A DNA stretch of 64,000 nt from Tigriopus japonicus. Lineage: Eukaryota; Arthropoda; Copepoda; Harpacticoida; Harpacticidae. A model generated the notes under the pieces. That model was not told the origin of the DNA. It saw nothing but the letters and a program-made list of their open reading frames with translations, and ran no database searches. The DNA lies in assembly GCA_010645155.1 (NCBI GenBank), contig JAAGOF010000104.1, positions 2,622,638 through 2,686,637 on the forward strand, read 5' to 3'. Below, piece by piece: positions 1 through 13,251 of this stretch; positions within the stretch are counted from its first letter, which is position 1; each line of letters starts with the position of its first letter. Position numbers and translations under genes: made by a program.

Positions 1-153
1 AACCATTTCAAGGAGAAAACACTTTTTTGATGCCTGATGCGTCAAGTATCTGCATTAAAAAATAACGGCACATTTCTGACATTAGTAATGACAAGTGCAT
101 TCACATTTTTCATATTTTGCAAATCGGCGTTCCAATTCAAATGGCTGGCTTAC

Positions 154-3100
154 CTTGGCAATCTTATTGGCCAAGACGAACACGCCGTGGTTCTTTTGGC
201 ATTTGAAATACATGACTCCTTTTACGGATCCGTCGTTCTTGCCGTCTGGTGAGTCCAAAGCCACTCCGGCCCAAACGCCTGCACAAAAATCCGTGGTTCC
301 ACAATACCGCAAGGTTCCCAATTTTGTGCCCCCAACCAAAACGCGATCTCCGACCTGTGCATAGAGGAGAAAAATGTGAGTGCATGCACTCATTTTTGCT
401 TGGAACGTGGCAATGCATTTCAAAATTTCGAAGAAAAAAATGCGAGTCACACCGAACACAATTACGAGGAGGGATGGAGCTTCTGTTCACTGATTAGAAA
501 ACCAGAGGCATAACCACAAACACGAAATTCGAATAAGTTTTTGTGGTGGGGACTAATTTTTTGAAATGTGATCGAAAGCAGCCGGCCATTACCCGGTTTA
601 ATTAAGGTACTTGGAAGAAATATATGAGATTTTCACTCTTGTTGCTTTGATTATAGGTCCGCTGGGCGACAGGTGATTCAATTGAAGAAAGAACCAAATC
701 CTTTTTGCTGAGCTCATTGGAAGGCAGAAAAGTCTTTACTTTTGACCAAAATAACAAAGAATTTCCTTTGAATGAAGTAGATAAACCACCTCCAGTACCT
801 GAAAAAGCTAATGATTTCCTTTTTCTATATTCTTAGTTATTACACGGTTGTGGTTTGAGGACAGTTTACGGAGGTCATCAAAATACATTGACACCTAAAT
901 TCGTTGATGAATTTACATCCCTTTGATTATCAAATATCCAAATGATTGGAGGAACGAGTTTTGTATTGGTAGGGTAGTTGATGTGATTCGAGTAGAACAA
1001 ATTAACCAGGGAAAGGAAGATTATTTTCTGACATAAATTTTCACAAAAGCTTTAATACGCATTGTCAAAGGTTGGTAATAATAATTCAATTGGTAATAAT
1101 AATTCGTATGAAAATAAAGAAATGTTAATAAGCAATCCTTCACTGAAGCATCCCCAAGAAATCGCATACCATGGAGTGGTCGTTATTCTCCTTATGGTTC
1201 TTAGTCGTGCCTGTTGAATTTTACAAGAATAAAAGAGGAAAATTCAAAATATGTTTTAAGCTGCATAATTCTTATCAACTTTGGTCCCCTCATCTTTTTT
1301 GGGTTTTTCATATCTTTTATCTTGCCTTTCGTCAACACTAACAATCCAACTTTCATGAAAATGGTCTTTTAATCTTGCATCTAACCCCTGTAAAGTCCTT
1401 TTCAAAAAATTTCATATGCTTCGTTGGAGAACAAATGTCCAGACATGTCCAAGATCTCTCTTCGAAATGGTTTTGCACTGTTCTTAAACGAGCAAAACCA
1501 ACGAAGATGAAGTTTGATTGGACTTTAGTAGTTTGCAAAGTTATTCGTTGTTTACCTCGAATGCAAACTTTGATCTGGACCTCAAGACATCCGAAGTGAG
1601 GAAAGGCGGCAAAAATTGAAGAGGAGTGTTCACGTGCACAACCAAAGAGCGACTGAAGGCGAAAAATCGATTACGGGAGGAGAGAGAGAGAGAGAGGAAA
1701 ATCTTCATTTGTTTAATGGACTTGACGTTCTGGATGGTGAGCACTTCTTCACTTATTGGACTCGCGTTCCGTGGCGTCAGACTCGGCCAATACCGACACC
1801 AATGCCGAATCGGAGAAACATTGCTACATCTACGTAGTACGAGCAGCCCCCCTCTATTTTCCTTGAAAAGGTGCGAGCAGGTTATTTTTCTCCCTGATAT
1901 TTAAAGTGAAACACATCTTCATTACTTGATTACTTTCCCGGAGTTTATGGCACCTCTGGGAAAACCACTTTTTCTTGTCATGCATAAAAAAGAGCAGACA
2001 AATTTGTCAAAGGACTCGATTTCACAATCAGACAGGTGCTCCAGAAGTCGCGATGTTGGTGGGTTTTTGCCTCCGTTCATCAATCACACTTTTCCTATCT
2101 TCACTCTTGGACGTTGACGAGCCAAACTACGGACTACGAGGATCTATCTGTATTTGTGCCCATCCACCGTATCCTCCCAGTTTTTGCGCACGAGAATTAT
2201 TGAACATCCTCCGAAAGTCTAGCCAAAACAAGAACTTGGAGTGAGAGAGCGCTTAAGTTCTTGAGGAATGATTAGGCCAGTTTATTTGGTTTTTGTTCAT
2301 TTGGTTCTTAATATGCAATGGATCTGAAAAGATAGTCTCCAAGATTGTCCATTGACTGATGGTCAAATTGGTATTCATTTGTCCATTCATTCATTTGACA
2401 GCAACTGTTGTGATCTATTCAATAAATAAAAAAAATACACAACTCTTAGCTATCTGTTGCATTTTAGAAACAATGCGGAAGTGGTTCCAGGATAACTTTA
2501 TACTTTGGATAACTCAACACTGGATAACTGGGTACCGAGGTAAACTCGGTACACCGGATAACTGGGTACAACGGAAAACTCGGTACAAGAAGATTCAGTA
2601 CAAGATTACTGGGTACACCGGATAACTGGGTACAGCGGAAAACTTGGTACAGGAAGATTCAGTACAAGATAACCGGGTACACCGGATAACTGGGTGCATT
2701 GGATAACTGCATAACCAGGATAACTGGTATAAATAGAAATGTGAGTGTCAGGATGATGGGTGTTAGAAAAAGATTGTTTGACATAAACTGAAGGCAACTG
2801 TGTTAAATTGCCTTTCATAAAACGTTCTTGAAAGCATTAAAAATGTATCCTTTAGATTTTGGCTCGATTATTGATGTGATAAGCACGCCAAGCCCTTGAA
2901 GTATTATCAAGAAGTTTTAAGGTATAGGTTTCCATGGCTTTGAAGTTTGTTCAGATTTAACCATTTCACCGAATTTTTTGCCACGGTTTATAGAACGGTG
3001 CCACGACAAATATGGTCAATAATCCATTACTCATATAATGTGGTGTACCCTCTTATCTGGTTTGCCCACTTATCCGTTGTTCCCACTTACTCGGTGTACC

Positions 3101-6100
3101 CAGTTACTTTGTACTGAATCTTCCTGTACAAAGTTTTCCGCTGTACCCAGTTATCTTGTACTGAATCTTCCTGTACCGAGTGTCTGCTGTACCCAGTTAT
3201 CTTGTACTGAATCTTCCTGTACCGAGTTTTCCGCTCTACCCAGTTATCCGATGTACCGAGTTTTCCGCGGTACCCAGTTATCCAGTGTTGAGTTATTCCA
3301 TGTACCGAGTTATCCTGGAACCTGCGGAAATCAGTATTTGTGTAAGTTCAGTACTTTACTCTTGCCCTTGCCCTTATTCAGTGTTTCTTTGCTTGCGCAG
3401 AAATAAATGCTGCACTTCAAAAAACCCAGAGTCTTTCCCTTTGCTAAAAATGTTCAAATTCACTAAAAAATCATGCTCAATGCTTTTATATAAAGTAAAT
3501 GAAATACCAAGACAGTTGCGTAACAAAATTATTATGGGGCAAAGAGACGGAAGGTTCCGGTCCATTAGCATTGAATTCGCTTGAAAAAACAAAAATAATA
3601 GAGACATACGCACACCCTACCTTTCCATTTTCATTAACGACTTCAACAAATTCGGACAAGATATTTTCCAAATGAATCGGACTCTCTCGTATACAAAATA
3701 GTGAATCAAATCTTTTGAAATGGCTCATCAGAAGATTCACAAGCCGAATCGATCAAGTGAAACCAATGTTCAAACGGTGAGTGAGTGGTTGATGATCTGC
3801 TAAACGTCAATCTCAGTTTTCTCGTCTCTGGAATGTTCTTCCAACCCTCTCCTCCTGATCCTCCCCGATCACTTTTGATCACTTGGCACTTACTTTCTAT
3901 GCTATGATTGGTAAACAAATTAAAGGTTGCAACACGGTTCTCGGCCGATTCGATTCGTCTTTAACAGAGGGGGCGATTTCATTCAGGCGAAACGAAATAT
4001 GGATCGCCATCGGATGGCCAGACCACACACTTCTCCTTATTGATTTGCTATGCTTCACTGTGGGCAAGAAATAAACCAGGATCTCAATCATCACTCCTTG
4101 GTGAATGATTTAGTGCACTTAGTAAAGTAAGTTTTCGGGTGGTGCTCGACCATGAGGTGACAGGATTTGGTAAATATTTAAAGGGCTTCTTGACAACAGA
4201 GCCTTGGCTCTTGGGGTTATTATCATTCCCTTCGCCCTCATTTCGTTCCAATTGCACATGGCCAGTAAGTTTTTAAAATGGTAATTACTGGCAATGGACA
4301 AAAGAATTGAAGCATTGCAAGGGGATCCTTTGATTGCCACACTTTTCTCCCAATTCATAATCTTAACTTCACAGTCGGTGATTCGAAGTTACACCTCTCC
4401 ACTTCCTCAAGACGAAAGATGTTTTACAACACTGTAGATCTGGCTTTGCCTTGAATCCCCAAGGAACATTTTTGGTTTAAATTCATGTTCGTAGTATTAA
4501 TAACGAATGAAAAGGAACGCTTAAGTGTTCCTCTTGCACGATAATCGAACCTTCCTTAACCTTATTTAAATCAGATTCATCTCATAGCCCGTACGATACT
4601 TCAAAATCACTAAGTCTCCTGACACTTCTTGGAATACCTGGACGTTAAAACTAAAGTGGAAAGTCCTTTATTTTAAGCTAATGAACGAATGGTAAGGAAC
4701 AATAAATGATGATTGCATGCTTGGTTCGGTTGGGTCAACGAAAGAGGTCATCGAACTTTTGATGCATCGCACGTTGGTGTCAATAAGATCTTTCCTAACC
4801 AAACGTTCAAAGAAACAGTCCTTTAGATGATGATGAAAATAGCAGTCTGAAATCGTTTCTTGAATTTAAATGTTCACCGATTTTTATACCGGCAGTTCTT
4901 TTGGAAAAATTGGAAACTCGCCTATTTCAAAGTTCAGAGTTATTTCAAATATAGTGATAACTCACTGAAGAACGAGGAAAAAAAAGTTTTTTTTTTTTCC
5001 AGCAGAGAAGAAGTTCTAAAAGGGTAACGCAGCTAACTCTCCTTTATTTCTAGTGTTCAGCTGACCTAAGCTGACCTACATCGTGAAACGTCTAAAATTT
5101 CTGCTCGCCAGTAAAAAAACACCTTTTTTATCCTCGCTCTTGACTAATAAGTGATAACACGCAGAGGTAATATTGATATGGAAGGTCATGTAAAAACAAA
5201 ACTTGGTAGAGGTGTATTAAACTTTTACATAAGTGTAGTGGAGTACTCCATACCGTGGAGTATTTTTTCTTATTCATTTAGCAAACAGCACCCTCTTTTC
5301 TTCTTTTTGTGCCTAATAACAGTTTTTGGTCCAGATAAAGGGAAAACCCGTGGACTTTAATTAAGAATGAATTTGTAGTATTAACAAAGCTGCGTCTCTG
5401 AAAGAAAAGTTCATCGAGAGCTGCGTAGAAAGTGGTAGCGCTACACGGTGTTTGAAAAGGGCATTCATTAAGTAATGATGAGTCTAAAGCTTACCTTCAA
5501 ACCCAATGCTCTCAGCATACTTTTGCCAGACACCACTTTTTCAATCTTGCTCTTGCTGATGCCGTTATTATTATCCGAGGCCTTGGCTGAACTAGGTGGT
5601 GACATGTCTTGCGGACTGGTGGCACGTTCATATCCTTTGACAAGTAGTTTTTCGATCTTCTCGATGAGATCAGGTGTGTCCGGAATCAAACTAAAGTCCT
5701 CAGCCTCTGGCAGACAGTCGATGGGTTTCCGGGCAAGGTCATCCTTAAGGTCGGGATCGGCACCAAACTGAAGAAGGACACGAATGGCCTCTGCGCTCAG
5801 ATTTCCAGTCGCTATATGCAAGGCTGTTCCGTTTTCATGTTCCACACACGGTGTGTCCACATCCGTTCCCTGTTCAGTTAACAAAGTTTGGAAAGAGAAT
5901 CATACAAGAACAGGATGAAAAAGACCACACATGCATCGGTCAACAACCACGTTGCCTTCAAACCGAGGGTAAACTAAGTGCATGGTCATCATAACCTTGT
6001 CGTTTTCCGCAAGGCTGGCAATACGGCATCGGACCAATGCCAGGATCGTTCAATCGATACTAAGAACTCAAAGGAAGCCAGAGTGGCCGCGCGTACTAAT

Positions 6101-9100
6101 GCGTTCTTATAAGTGCCGAGTGTAAGAGCTTCCCCAGACGGCGTAGGTTCCAATCCTGTTGGGGATCGGATTGAAGCTGTCGGGAGAAATCCTTCAATTT
6201 ACAAGGAATCGCATTCCTTGTAGCGGTAGTAGAAAATCCGCAACCAATAAAAAAAATCGCCAGAAAAGCCTGACCAAAATAGAACTACTGAACAGGGTCT
6301 AACGGTGAGTGTCAAGAGTGGTGCCAGCAAAAAAAAAACTTGCCCCAAACTCTGCTTGATTATCAAACCTCTGGAAACTCTTAACACCGCTCAAGTTTTG
6401 GATGAGGAAAAACGGGAGCGAAAAACGGTCCCAGAGAAGCTTTCTGTTTACCTTGCTCTTCATGAGGAGATGGGTAATAACGGGCGCCACATCAAAGTAA
6501 GCTGCATAGTGTAAGGCCGTCATTTGGGTCCACTTACAACGCAGCGATAGATCCGCTCCCATATCAATCAAAAGTTTAGCAACCTGTGAAACATGAGAGA
6601 AATGAACAGTGGTATGCAATTAAAGGTTTCGTGACTTGCTCGTTGGCCTCCCGGGGGATCGAATTCTATTTCCAAATGTCCGAATCACAATCAAGTCACA
6701 ACCCAAGGTAGTAATTAAATGTGACAAGTTCTCACACTTGGTCTGGGGCTAGTGATTCTAAATTAGGCGCGTCGGATCGGCTGTTTTCCCCCGCGATGCT
6801 TTTCACACGATTTCCACTTCTACTACGTATTTCTTGTCAAGCATCAATGCCTCTCCTCGACTCCCATCTATCTTTAATTCCTTCGGTCTTTGTCCCTTCT
6901 CAACATTTCTCATCCCACCTTCGGGCTTGGCGAGATCTGCCAATCGATCAAGCTGCTAATTTAAGAGGAAGTTGGGCCCATTTCCAAATCCATTCCGGGC
7001 CTCATAAATCGAAAGGGATCTTTTCCAAATTTACACCCAACCCAAGCTCTCGATCGTCATCGTTCATGGTGGTTCTCAAAGGGAATCGACGCATTCCTGT
7101 CTTTGAATGAGTAACTTATTCCCGCTTGAGCTGCGTCACCAACTCCTCATTAATCAAGTTGGTGATTAATGGTACATTTTTGCACAGGCCTAGCTTATTG
7201 TTTTTGTTTTTTAGCCGTGCAGTCGCGCATGTTGCGCATCATAAACTCCGTCTGTCTTTCTTGGTGGGACACATCAATAGATTCATGACCATTGCCTCCT
7301 AAGCTCTAATGAACACAAATTACATCACAAAATATCTGCAGGGCCCATGAATGGATTTTGTTATCATTATTGAAAACTAGTCTTCCAGAAACACTGTTGA
7401 GGGCAAAATCAATCTTATCAAGTGACAGCCACGCTATATCTAAAATGATCTTGTTGAATGGATATGAACTACCTTCAACCATTATGTACCAGATGACACG
7501 AAAGATGGACTTGCAACGAACCGAGCGTCAATGTTTTTAAGGCATCAATTACCCTCTACAATTAATTGCCATGAGGATGGGATAGCTATGCACACTTTCT
7601 CACTTATCTTTCAGAATCTTACTGAATAAAGTGAATTGGAGGAACATACCTAAGCTGCGATTTCCAGTCTAAATTAAGGTGCATGACTTAATTATCACTT
7701 TGCATTTCAAGCAAAGCATTCCCCCGGAGTAGTGCTCCCAAAAAAGAATGTCTCAAAAGGCATCACACATATGTATGTATGGTTTGCATACAGTATTTAT
7801 CTATATTGTGCTTTGTTTTTGGGATGGCCACCGATGGCAGTGATTAAGTCAAGCATATACGATTTCCATTCAAATTTAGAACACCCTGAATGCAGGATCC
7901 AAGGCTATTTTTCACGCCTTGAAATTGAGAAATTCGGTACGGACTTAATTAAGGTTCAAGCCACCATACATACCATCGAGCTAGTAAACACGAAATTGAG
8001 GGCGGGGAGTAAACAAAAACACTGACCGCCAAAAGACGACCTCGCAAGAGCGGAGAATAAAACTATATTTTCTTTGAATGCCATGAATGAACGTGTGGAT
8101 CAACAAAAGTTTAAATGTCAAATGGTGACCAATGAATTGGTAAAAAAACTCAATCGCAGTAAAAATTTTAATAGAATAAAAAAGAAGCGATTTTACTTGT
8201 TAGGATTAGTACTTTTATCCTCCATAATATTGGCTAAAAGAGGAAATCAAAGTGCATTGATCTTTAGTATGGTTCTCTCCTTTCACTTATGAGAATCGCA
8301 TATTTTGAGAGCCCTCTTGTGTCAGAATGATAGGTCAAGGCATGTTTGTTGTACTGTATGAATCACTCCATATTGCTTGACCAAATCGAGAACCCTCTGA
8401 ATTTACTTGGCATGTAGCTACACGAAATGAAATGGCACAACAACGAAAGTTGCAGGATCTCCCAATATTAACTTTGTCAAAAATATCTTAGTGTCTACCT
8501 CATGGTGTGTGTTTTGGCCGGTGATGGGGTTTTTAACTAAAAACAAGGACGCGGCATGTTTAAGCTCTTTTGCATGTTCGGTAGTTTCGACACTGCTAAA
8601 TAACGTTGTTAATAAAAACAAGCAGATTTTTCAGGGGATTCTTTTTTGGCTCCAATCTTCCAATGAAGATTTTTTTATTTTATTTTGTGACATCAAACAT
8701 CATAATCATTTGCTTGGGGATTTGAGTTTTCATATCCAGGGAACGTTTTTTCGCTTTTTTAGGCCAAAAATGAACCGGTTAAACCCAAATAACTCAGCAG
8801 CTGAGCAACATATTTTCAAGCAATTTCGATTCGAAAGGTATCTAAATCTGCTCTAAAAGTGTAGTGACTAGATTTTCAAAAATTATTTTATTTAATAGGT
8901 TTTTAGGTATATACATTTTAATCTAGACCAGACTTTGAGAAACTCAGAAAATCAAAGTTGTTCCTCTTGGTTTCCTGAGTCTGAATCACATTTCATAGTG
9001 TTTGGGAATTTTTACACAAACTTGGTGTAATTTTTTCAGTACCGTGCTTGACTAAGTAAAGTGTTGTTTTATCCGAGCAATTTCCAAAAATTGGCCTTAC

Positions 9101-9594
9101 CCTTGCAGCCGATTGAGCGTCTCCCACTCCATTAGCTCCCGCTTTACAAGCATACATCAGCAAGGTCATGTCGGTCAGACTGTCTCTGTCATCAGGATGA
9201 GCACCTCGACGAATGGCCTCGTTAATCAAGAACTCGATACACTGTTGAACCTGCATGAGACAAACGAAGCCCGAATACTAATAACAAAGACACCATGGCA
9301 TTGTCAATTAATGAGAAACCTTACTTGTGGCACCCACTGTCGCATCACGGCAAAGACATGCGAGATCTTGGAGTCTTCACAGAGTAACGAGCTCTTGCAT
9401 CCTTGACAATTCGGGTCGAAGAACGTGTTCTCTAGGGCGAGACACTCGATGCAAATGGGCGCATCCACCGACAAGTGGGTAATGGCCGTGGAACGGGTCT
9501 CCTTGGAGAGACTGGGAACAGGGATCGAGGTCCATTTCTCGCTAATGTGTTGGTGATGCGCTGGCAAAGGGTCGTTATTCCACGGAGCAGGCAT
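154..9594 (-). CDS. CLIP3/CLIP4-like CAP-Gly linker protein with ankyrin repeats (5' part, partial)
   Basis: Minus-strand exons, all phase 0: 9594-9325, 9250-9101, 6583-6452, 5869-5495, 354-154, giving 376 visible codons; the gene continues past the left edge. Every junction is GT/AG (for example CAAG|GTAAGC at 154 and CACAG|GTCGG at 354). Residues 1-90 end in the family block FAVMRQWVPQ. Residues 91-230 are ankyrin repeats (MTLLMYACKAG, MTALHYAAYFDV, GTALHIATGNL). A Ser/Asp-rich linker then leads to MLRALGLK, which joins exactly onto the CAP-Gly domain VGDRVLVGG..GTLRYCGTT with the GKNDG motif that binds tubulin/EB C-terminal tails. The family links microtubule plus ends to Golgi or membranes. 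A second CAP-Gly domain is expected off-window. Start: the first in-frame ATG (9594) is used; an acceptor at 9622-9621 could add an upstream exon instead. Family assignment is strong; CLIP3 versus CLIP4 is not decided. Confidence 0.9.
1679..1697. repeat. (GA)n microsatellite
   Basis: A short uninterrupted run of GA dinucleotides within the CLIP intron. Confidence 0.8.
2483..3322. mobile_element. Foldback (FB-like) element with long inverted arms of tandem subrepeats
   Basis: The element starts GGTTCCAGGATAAC and ends with its reverse complement. The arms are about 2483-2722 and 3040-3322. Each arm is built from imperfect direct repeats of about 16 bp alternating CGGATAACTGGGTACA and CGGAAAACTCGGTACA, plus the spacer GAAGATTCAGTACAAGAT. 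The centre (about 2725-3035) is unrelated AT-rich DNA. Flanks are TGCGGAAGT (2474-2482) and TGCGGAAAT (3323-3331), a 9-bp target-site duplication with one mismatch. Long arms of short tandem repeats and 9-bp duplications are the known hallmarks of Drosophila FB elements; relationship is inferred from architecture only, as no transposase is present. Confidence 0.8.
6074..6258 (+). mobile_element. tRNA-derived SINE with LINE-type 3' tail
   Basis: The head resembles a class II (Leu/Ser-like) tRNA: an A-box-like TGGCCGCGCGT at 6084 and a B box GGTTCCAATCC at 6146-6156, spaced for a long variable arm. Downstream (from about 6197) comes AAGGAATCGCATTCCTTGTA, then GCGGTAGTAGAAAATCCG and an A-rich end. 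That tail matches the 3' ends of the LINE copies at 17731, 21289 and 39862. It lies in a CLIP-gene intron. The head carries mismatches that rule out a functional tRNA. Confidence 0.7.
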
Positions 9595-11229
9595 GCTGGG
9601 CGTGGTCGTGGACGAAAACACTATACCACGATCAAGACAAAGCGAACGGGGTTAATGAAATTATGCAGTGTGAAAGAGAAACTCGGAATTATGGCTGCAA
9701 GCCAGTTATTCACATGAAAAACAAAGTCAGCACGAGGAATTCTCCCATCCCTAGGGCCATGTCGTTCTGAGATTATGCCGGATACAAAGTTGAAAAGTAA
9801 TGATGCCTCACTCATTTCTGAATGGTATCATGTCTTTGAAATATTTGTCACACTCCCAATCAAAATAGCTTGTGGCCTGAGCTCGGGAGCTCGGTATTGT
9901 GAGTGAGAATATTAATGTGAAGCATCAAAGCATCCTTTTTGTTAAACTAAGTTATTTTGTCCAAAGATAGACCGGGAGATTCCATGCTGGCATAATAGCT
10001 CGAGAATAGCAGAAGGTGTTAGGAGATATGGTTAAACACCGAAACATGGCGCAAATGGAGAAAGAACATGTCGTCAAGCCAGTTGGTTTGTTCAAACGGA
10101 AGCGGCATTGAGCATGGCAATTATTGTTTTGGTTTGGACTCAATTCGCAGATGTAGCTCCAATATTATGTTCTCGAAAGGTTTGTGAAATTGATAGTTGT
10201 TAATACTTCGTCAACTTTTGTAAGATTGCAGTCACTTATGGCTTGACAAAGAGTCATGAAAAAATTTAGTTCTGATTCTACAATCGCACAAAGAATTGAA
10301 GAAACTAATAAAGCATATTATATCACAAGCATAGAACTTTCGGATATTCTAAAAAACCTCGAATATTCTCAATGTATCTGATTGGAGAAAGAATTTGGGT
10401 TTTAAGCCTTGTCTCTGTTGCAAATTTTGATTCTGGTTTAAAAGAATTGGACGAACTCCCAATTTTAAATATTTCACAAAAACTTCCATCCAATTTGTAA
10501 TTCTGCGTTTTATGCCTCTGAAAAGATGATAGTATAGAACAAGTACCCTTTAAGTCCATTCTTTTGTCCAAGTGTCCAAAAATAAGGGGGCGACTTTTTA
10601 CAATTTTCGAGCACTGTGCAACGACATTTTCTCCAAATAAAACCGTGAGAATATCTCCCGCTATTCCCCCCATGCAAGAAGCGTTGACATTACTTTCCTG
10701 AGGGCTTGAACAAAAGCCCTTCCTTTTCTTGGTGTGAAGAACAAACACAATCGGATGAAATTCACGCAAAAAAAATCCAGAACACACGTAATACCCTCTC
10801 GAATTGAGATGGAACTTGCGAAAATGAGCCTTTCGAATGAGTCAGAAAGGCCGTCCGTACCTGTGAAATGAGCAATGCTTCAAGTCGCACTGACGAACGA
10901 AATGAAGGGTTTCGAATGCGGTCGACGATGATATTTTCCGCCACATGCAAAGTGTTCCCACACTCACAAAACCCAATTTGGTCTCATCAAGGATTGTGAA
11001 AAAACTGCACTGTGAGCCGTTTTCAATTAATTCGACTTTATTTAGTTCAAGATCAGATTGTGGCAGTGTTCAAATTGTCAGCTGAGTCACTACTACATGG
11101 ATTTCCTCCATGTACCTACCTACCTTTCTAAGCTCTGGGCTTCAACCAAAGGGGACTCACTAGAGAGCGTGTGTGTAAGTCTAGATGGGATGTGCATCAT
11201 GTGTAGTGTTTCCTACGCAGCCCGGTGGT

Positions 11230-11431
11230 GGAGTAGCTCTAGCGCCAAGAAGCACTGAATTTCCTGGACTGGAGGTTAGCAATGGTAATTGTACTTTCCA
11301 AAAGTATCAATTCAATAATTACCTTCTTATGCAAATGAGACCTTGCTTAGTTCTCTTAAATCTCAGTTCTCAGCTCAATTGAACGTTGGAGTCAAAAGTT
11401 ATGCTCTCTAACAGCTAAGTGCAAATCCTGC
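11230..11431 (+). repeat. Single copy of the CAAGAAGCACTG dispersed repeat
   Basis: The segment runs from CAAGAAGCACTG through GGAGGTTAGCAATGG, CAGCTCAATTGAACGTTGGA and AAAAGTTATGCTC to GTGCAAATCCTG. The same blocks, in the same order, form each arm of the foldback at 24578-25038, so this is a dispersed family. No coding capacity. Confidence 0.6.
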
Positions 11432-11501
11432 CAAAAAAATAAGTTAGCCCTCTTCTTGTAATCGCCTTCCCTCAAAAAGCACGAGCTTATTTATTCTACA
11501 T

Positions 11502-11732
11502 CAGAGGTCGGCAGAAGTTTTTGGATCAAGGCCCACCAAATTTTAATTTGTGTAGTTAGGACCCCTTCAAATAGATCCTGGTAGGTTCATGGACCCACAT
11601 ACCACTATCAAAGAGCTCTGGGCCCACGAAAACAGTACTATCGATGCTTCTTTCGGGCCCACTATTGGACTTTCACCGTAGCTCCTGGGCCCACTAGCGA
11701 CCACCATTGCGCCCACTGGTTGTCGATCCCTG
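11502..11732. mobile_element. hAT-like MITE (231 bp)
   Basis: Ends are CAGAGGTCGGCAG and, read inward from the right, CAGGGATCGACAACC. It is flanked by a perfect 8-bp duplication TTCTACAT (11494-11501 and 11733-11740), the hAT hallmark. The interior is rich in GGGCCCAC-type words. No open frame. Confidence 0.8.
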
Positions 11733-13130
11733 TTCTACATGCTCTCTTCACTACATAATTTGAATAGACATAGCTTTTGATTGCTGCATTGGATTGAGCT
11801 GAAAATTGAAATGCAGTATGTCCCAAAAGTTTCAGTTACACCTATTTTCCATACGGTATGGTCACACTGTTTGAAGAGGACAAGTTTACACTGTTTGGTT
11901 TGCCAGAATAATGTTGCACCAACTCAACCGGTTTTAAACAACCTGGTTAACATACTCTGACACATCAGCAAACATCATTAGGGTGAACAAGTGTGCTTGG
12001 TACTTTTGGCTTGTTGACGGAATTGACACTCCCAAACCCAACGTGTGATGTCTTTATTCAGCCCATGCCAAACATAATTTCGTGAATATGCCTCTTAAAA
12101 CAAACTGAGCCTCAGCTTGAGCAAACCACACTTTAGGTTGTGCAGACCAAAAAATGGCCAACTTAAGAGCAACAACACGATGTTTCAATTGATTTGGTCT
12201 CTTTCGTGACGTCTCCTAGACCACTGAACGTGCGAAAAAAGAAGTGGTCACAAATTAAAGCGATTAGTCGATAGCTTGTGATAAATCAGAATGTATTTCA
12301 CTTTTTCCAATCACCGAGAAGTAAACTTCGAAGTGCGAGGAGTTAGAGTATCGAGCAGGAGCTACATGAAACAAGCCTGGTCAGGGATTGAACACTTTGG
12401 AGAACCTTTTTAGCTAGAATGCCCCAAAGAATATCAATTTGTATTGAGCTAAAGGGTGGTACTAATTGGTAAATAAACATTTATAAACAAAATAGTTCAA
12501 AATTGACTGAATAGTGCACACCCTAATATCATTAGATAACCTTTGTAGTGTTACTAAAATTTTCGGGATGTACTGTACGTAAACTACCCAATGTTTATCA
12601 ATATCCAAACAAGCTCCCATTTCCAAAAGAATGCAATTGATTTGATCCAAGTGGAAATTATAAGTCTTATTGTTATCTTTCCACTCCAAGAAATTCAGCG
12701 TTTCTTGACTAGCACATGTCCACGCTTTGCTACACCGGACATGGCCGTGCACACTACACACAAAAATGTAGGGAGCATAGTGGCTTCTCCGCTCTCTCAG
12801 CACCTGTGCCTGACGATTTCACTCCACTCATTTCAGGGGTTTGAGAAGAGCTTCCACACATATCCATTGCTCGGAGTTATCAAGCTCAGAACTAGAAAAT
12901 ACGTCTCAACTAAATGATACACTTTTATAATTCAAATCAAGCAATAATGAAAAAATTAGCAACACTTTTTGGCGATATTTTTTAATAAAATTTGGTGGCC
13001 CTGGTTATTAACAAAATCTTCCATTTTTGTCCAAAATTTGCAAAAAGTGGAGAAAAAAATCCCAAAATTAGACAATTGCTTGTTTTCCTGAAAATTTTCT
13101 GAAAAAAGTCTAGTTCATCAGTCTTTTTTT

Positions 13131-13251
13131 CAACTAGCCTCAATTCCCTTGGATTTGGAGGTGCCCTCAGAACGCACGTAAAACCTCTACGATCGCTACA
13201 ACTGATCTCAAATCCTGGGTTAGGACAAAGCCCATGAATGCTCTTGAAAAC
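13131..13251 (-). mobile_element. LINE ORF2 C-terminal fragment
   Basis: On the minus strand this reads the same block as 16405-16520 plus (SIHGLCPN...RRGFTC region), nearly base for base. It is a short truncated copy. Confidence 0.7.

Larger units (their letters stand above)
355..5494 (-). other. 5.1-kb intron of the CLIP-like gene
   Basis: This stretch lies between the CAP-Gly exon and the last ankyrin exon. It holds a foldback element (2483-3322) and a short (GA)n tract near 1679-1697. I see no further coding exon: the remaining short reading frames lack splice context, codon bias or recognisable domains. Confidence 0.7.

Noticed and set aside
6074..6190. Candidate tRNA gene
   Set aside because: A and B boxes are present but stems do not close cleanly and the unit continues into a LINE-like tail, so it is a SINE.
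6721..7110. 129-codon plus-strand frame in the CLIP intron
   Set aside because: Low-complexity Ser/Leu/Pro composition and no domain or partner exons; likely chance.
10323..10787. 154-codon minus-strand frame
   Set aside because: No family resemblance, starts at a GTG, no matching splice sites and AT-rich composition like its surroundings.
10797..10950. Possible upstream exon of the CLIP-like gene ending CACAG|GTACGG
   Set aside because: The phase does not fit the acceptor at 9622-9621 in the frame with a start codon; only the donor supports it.
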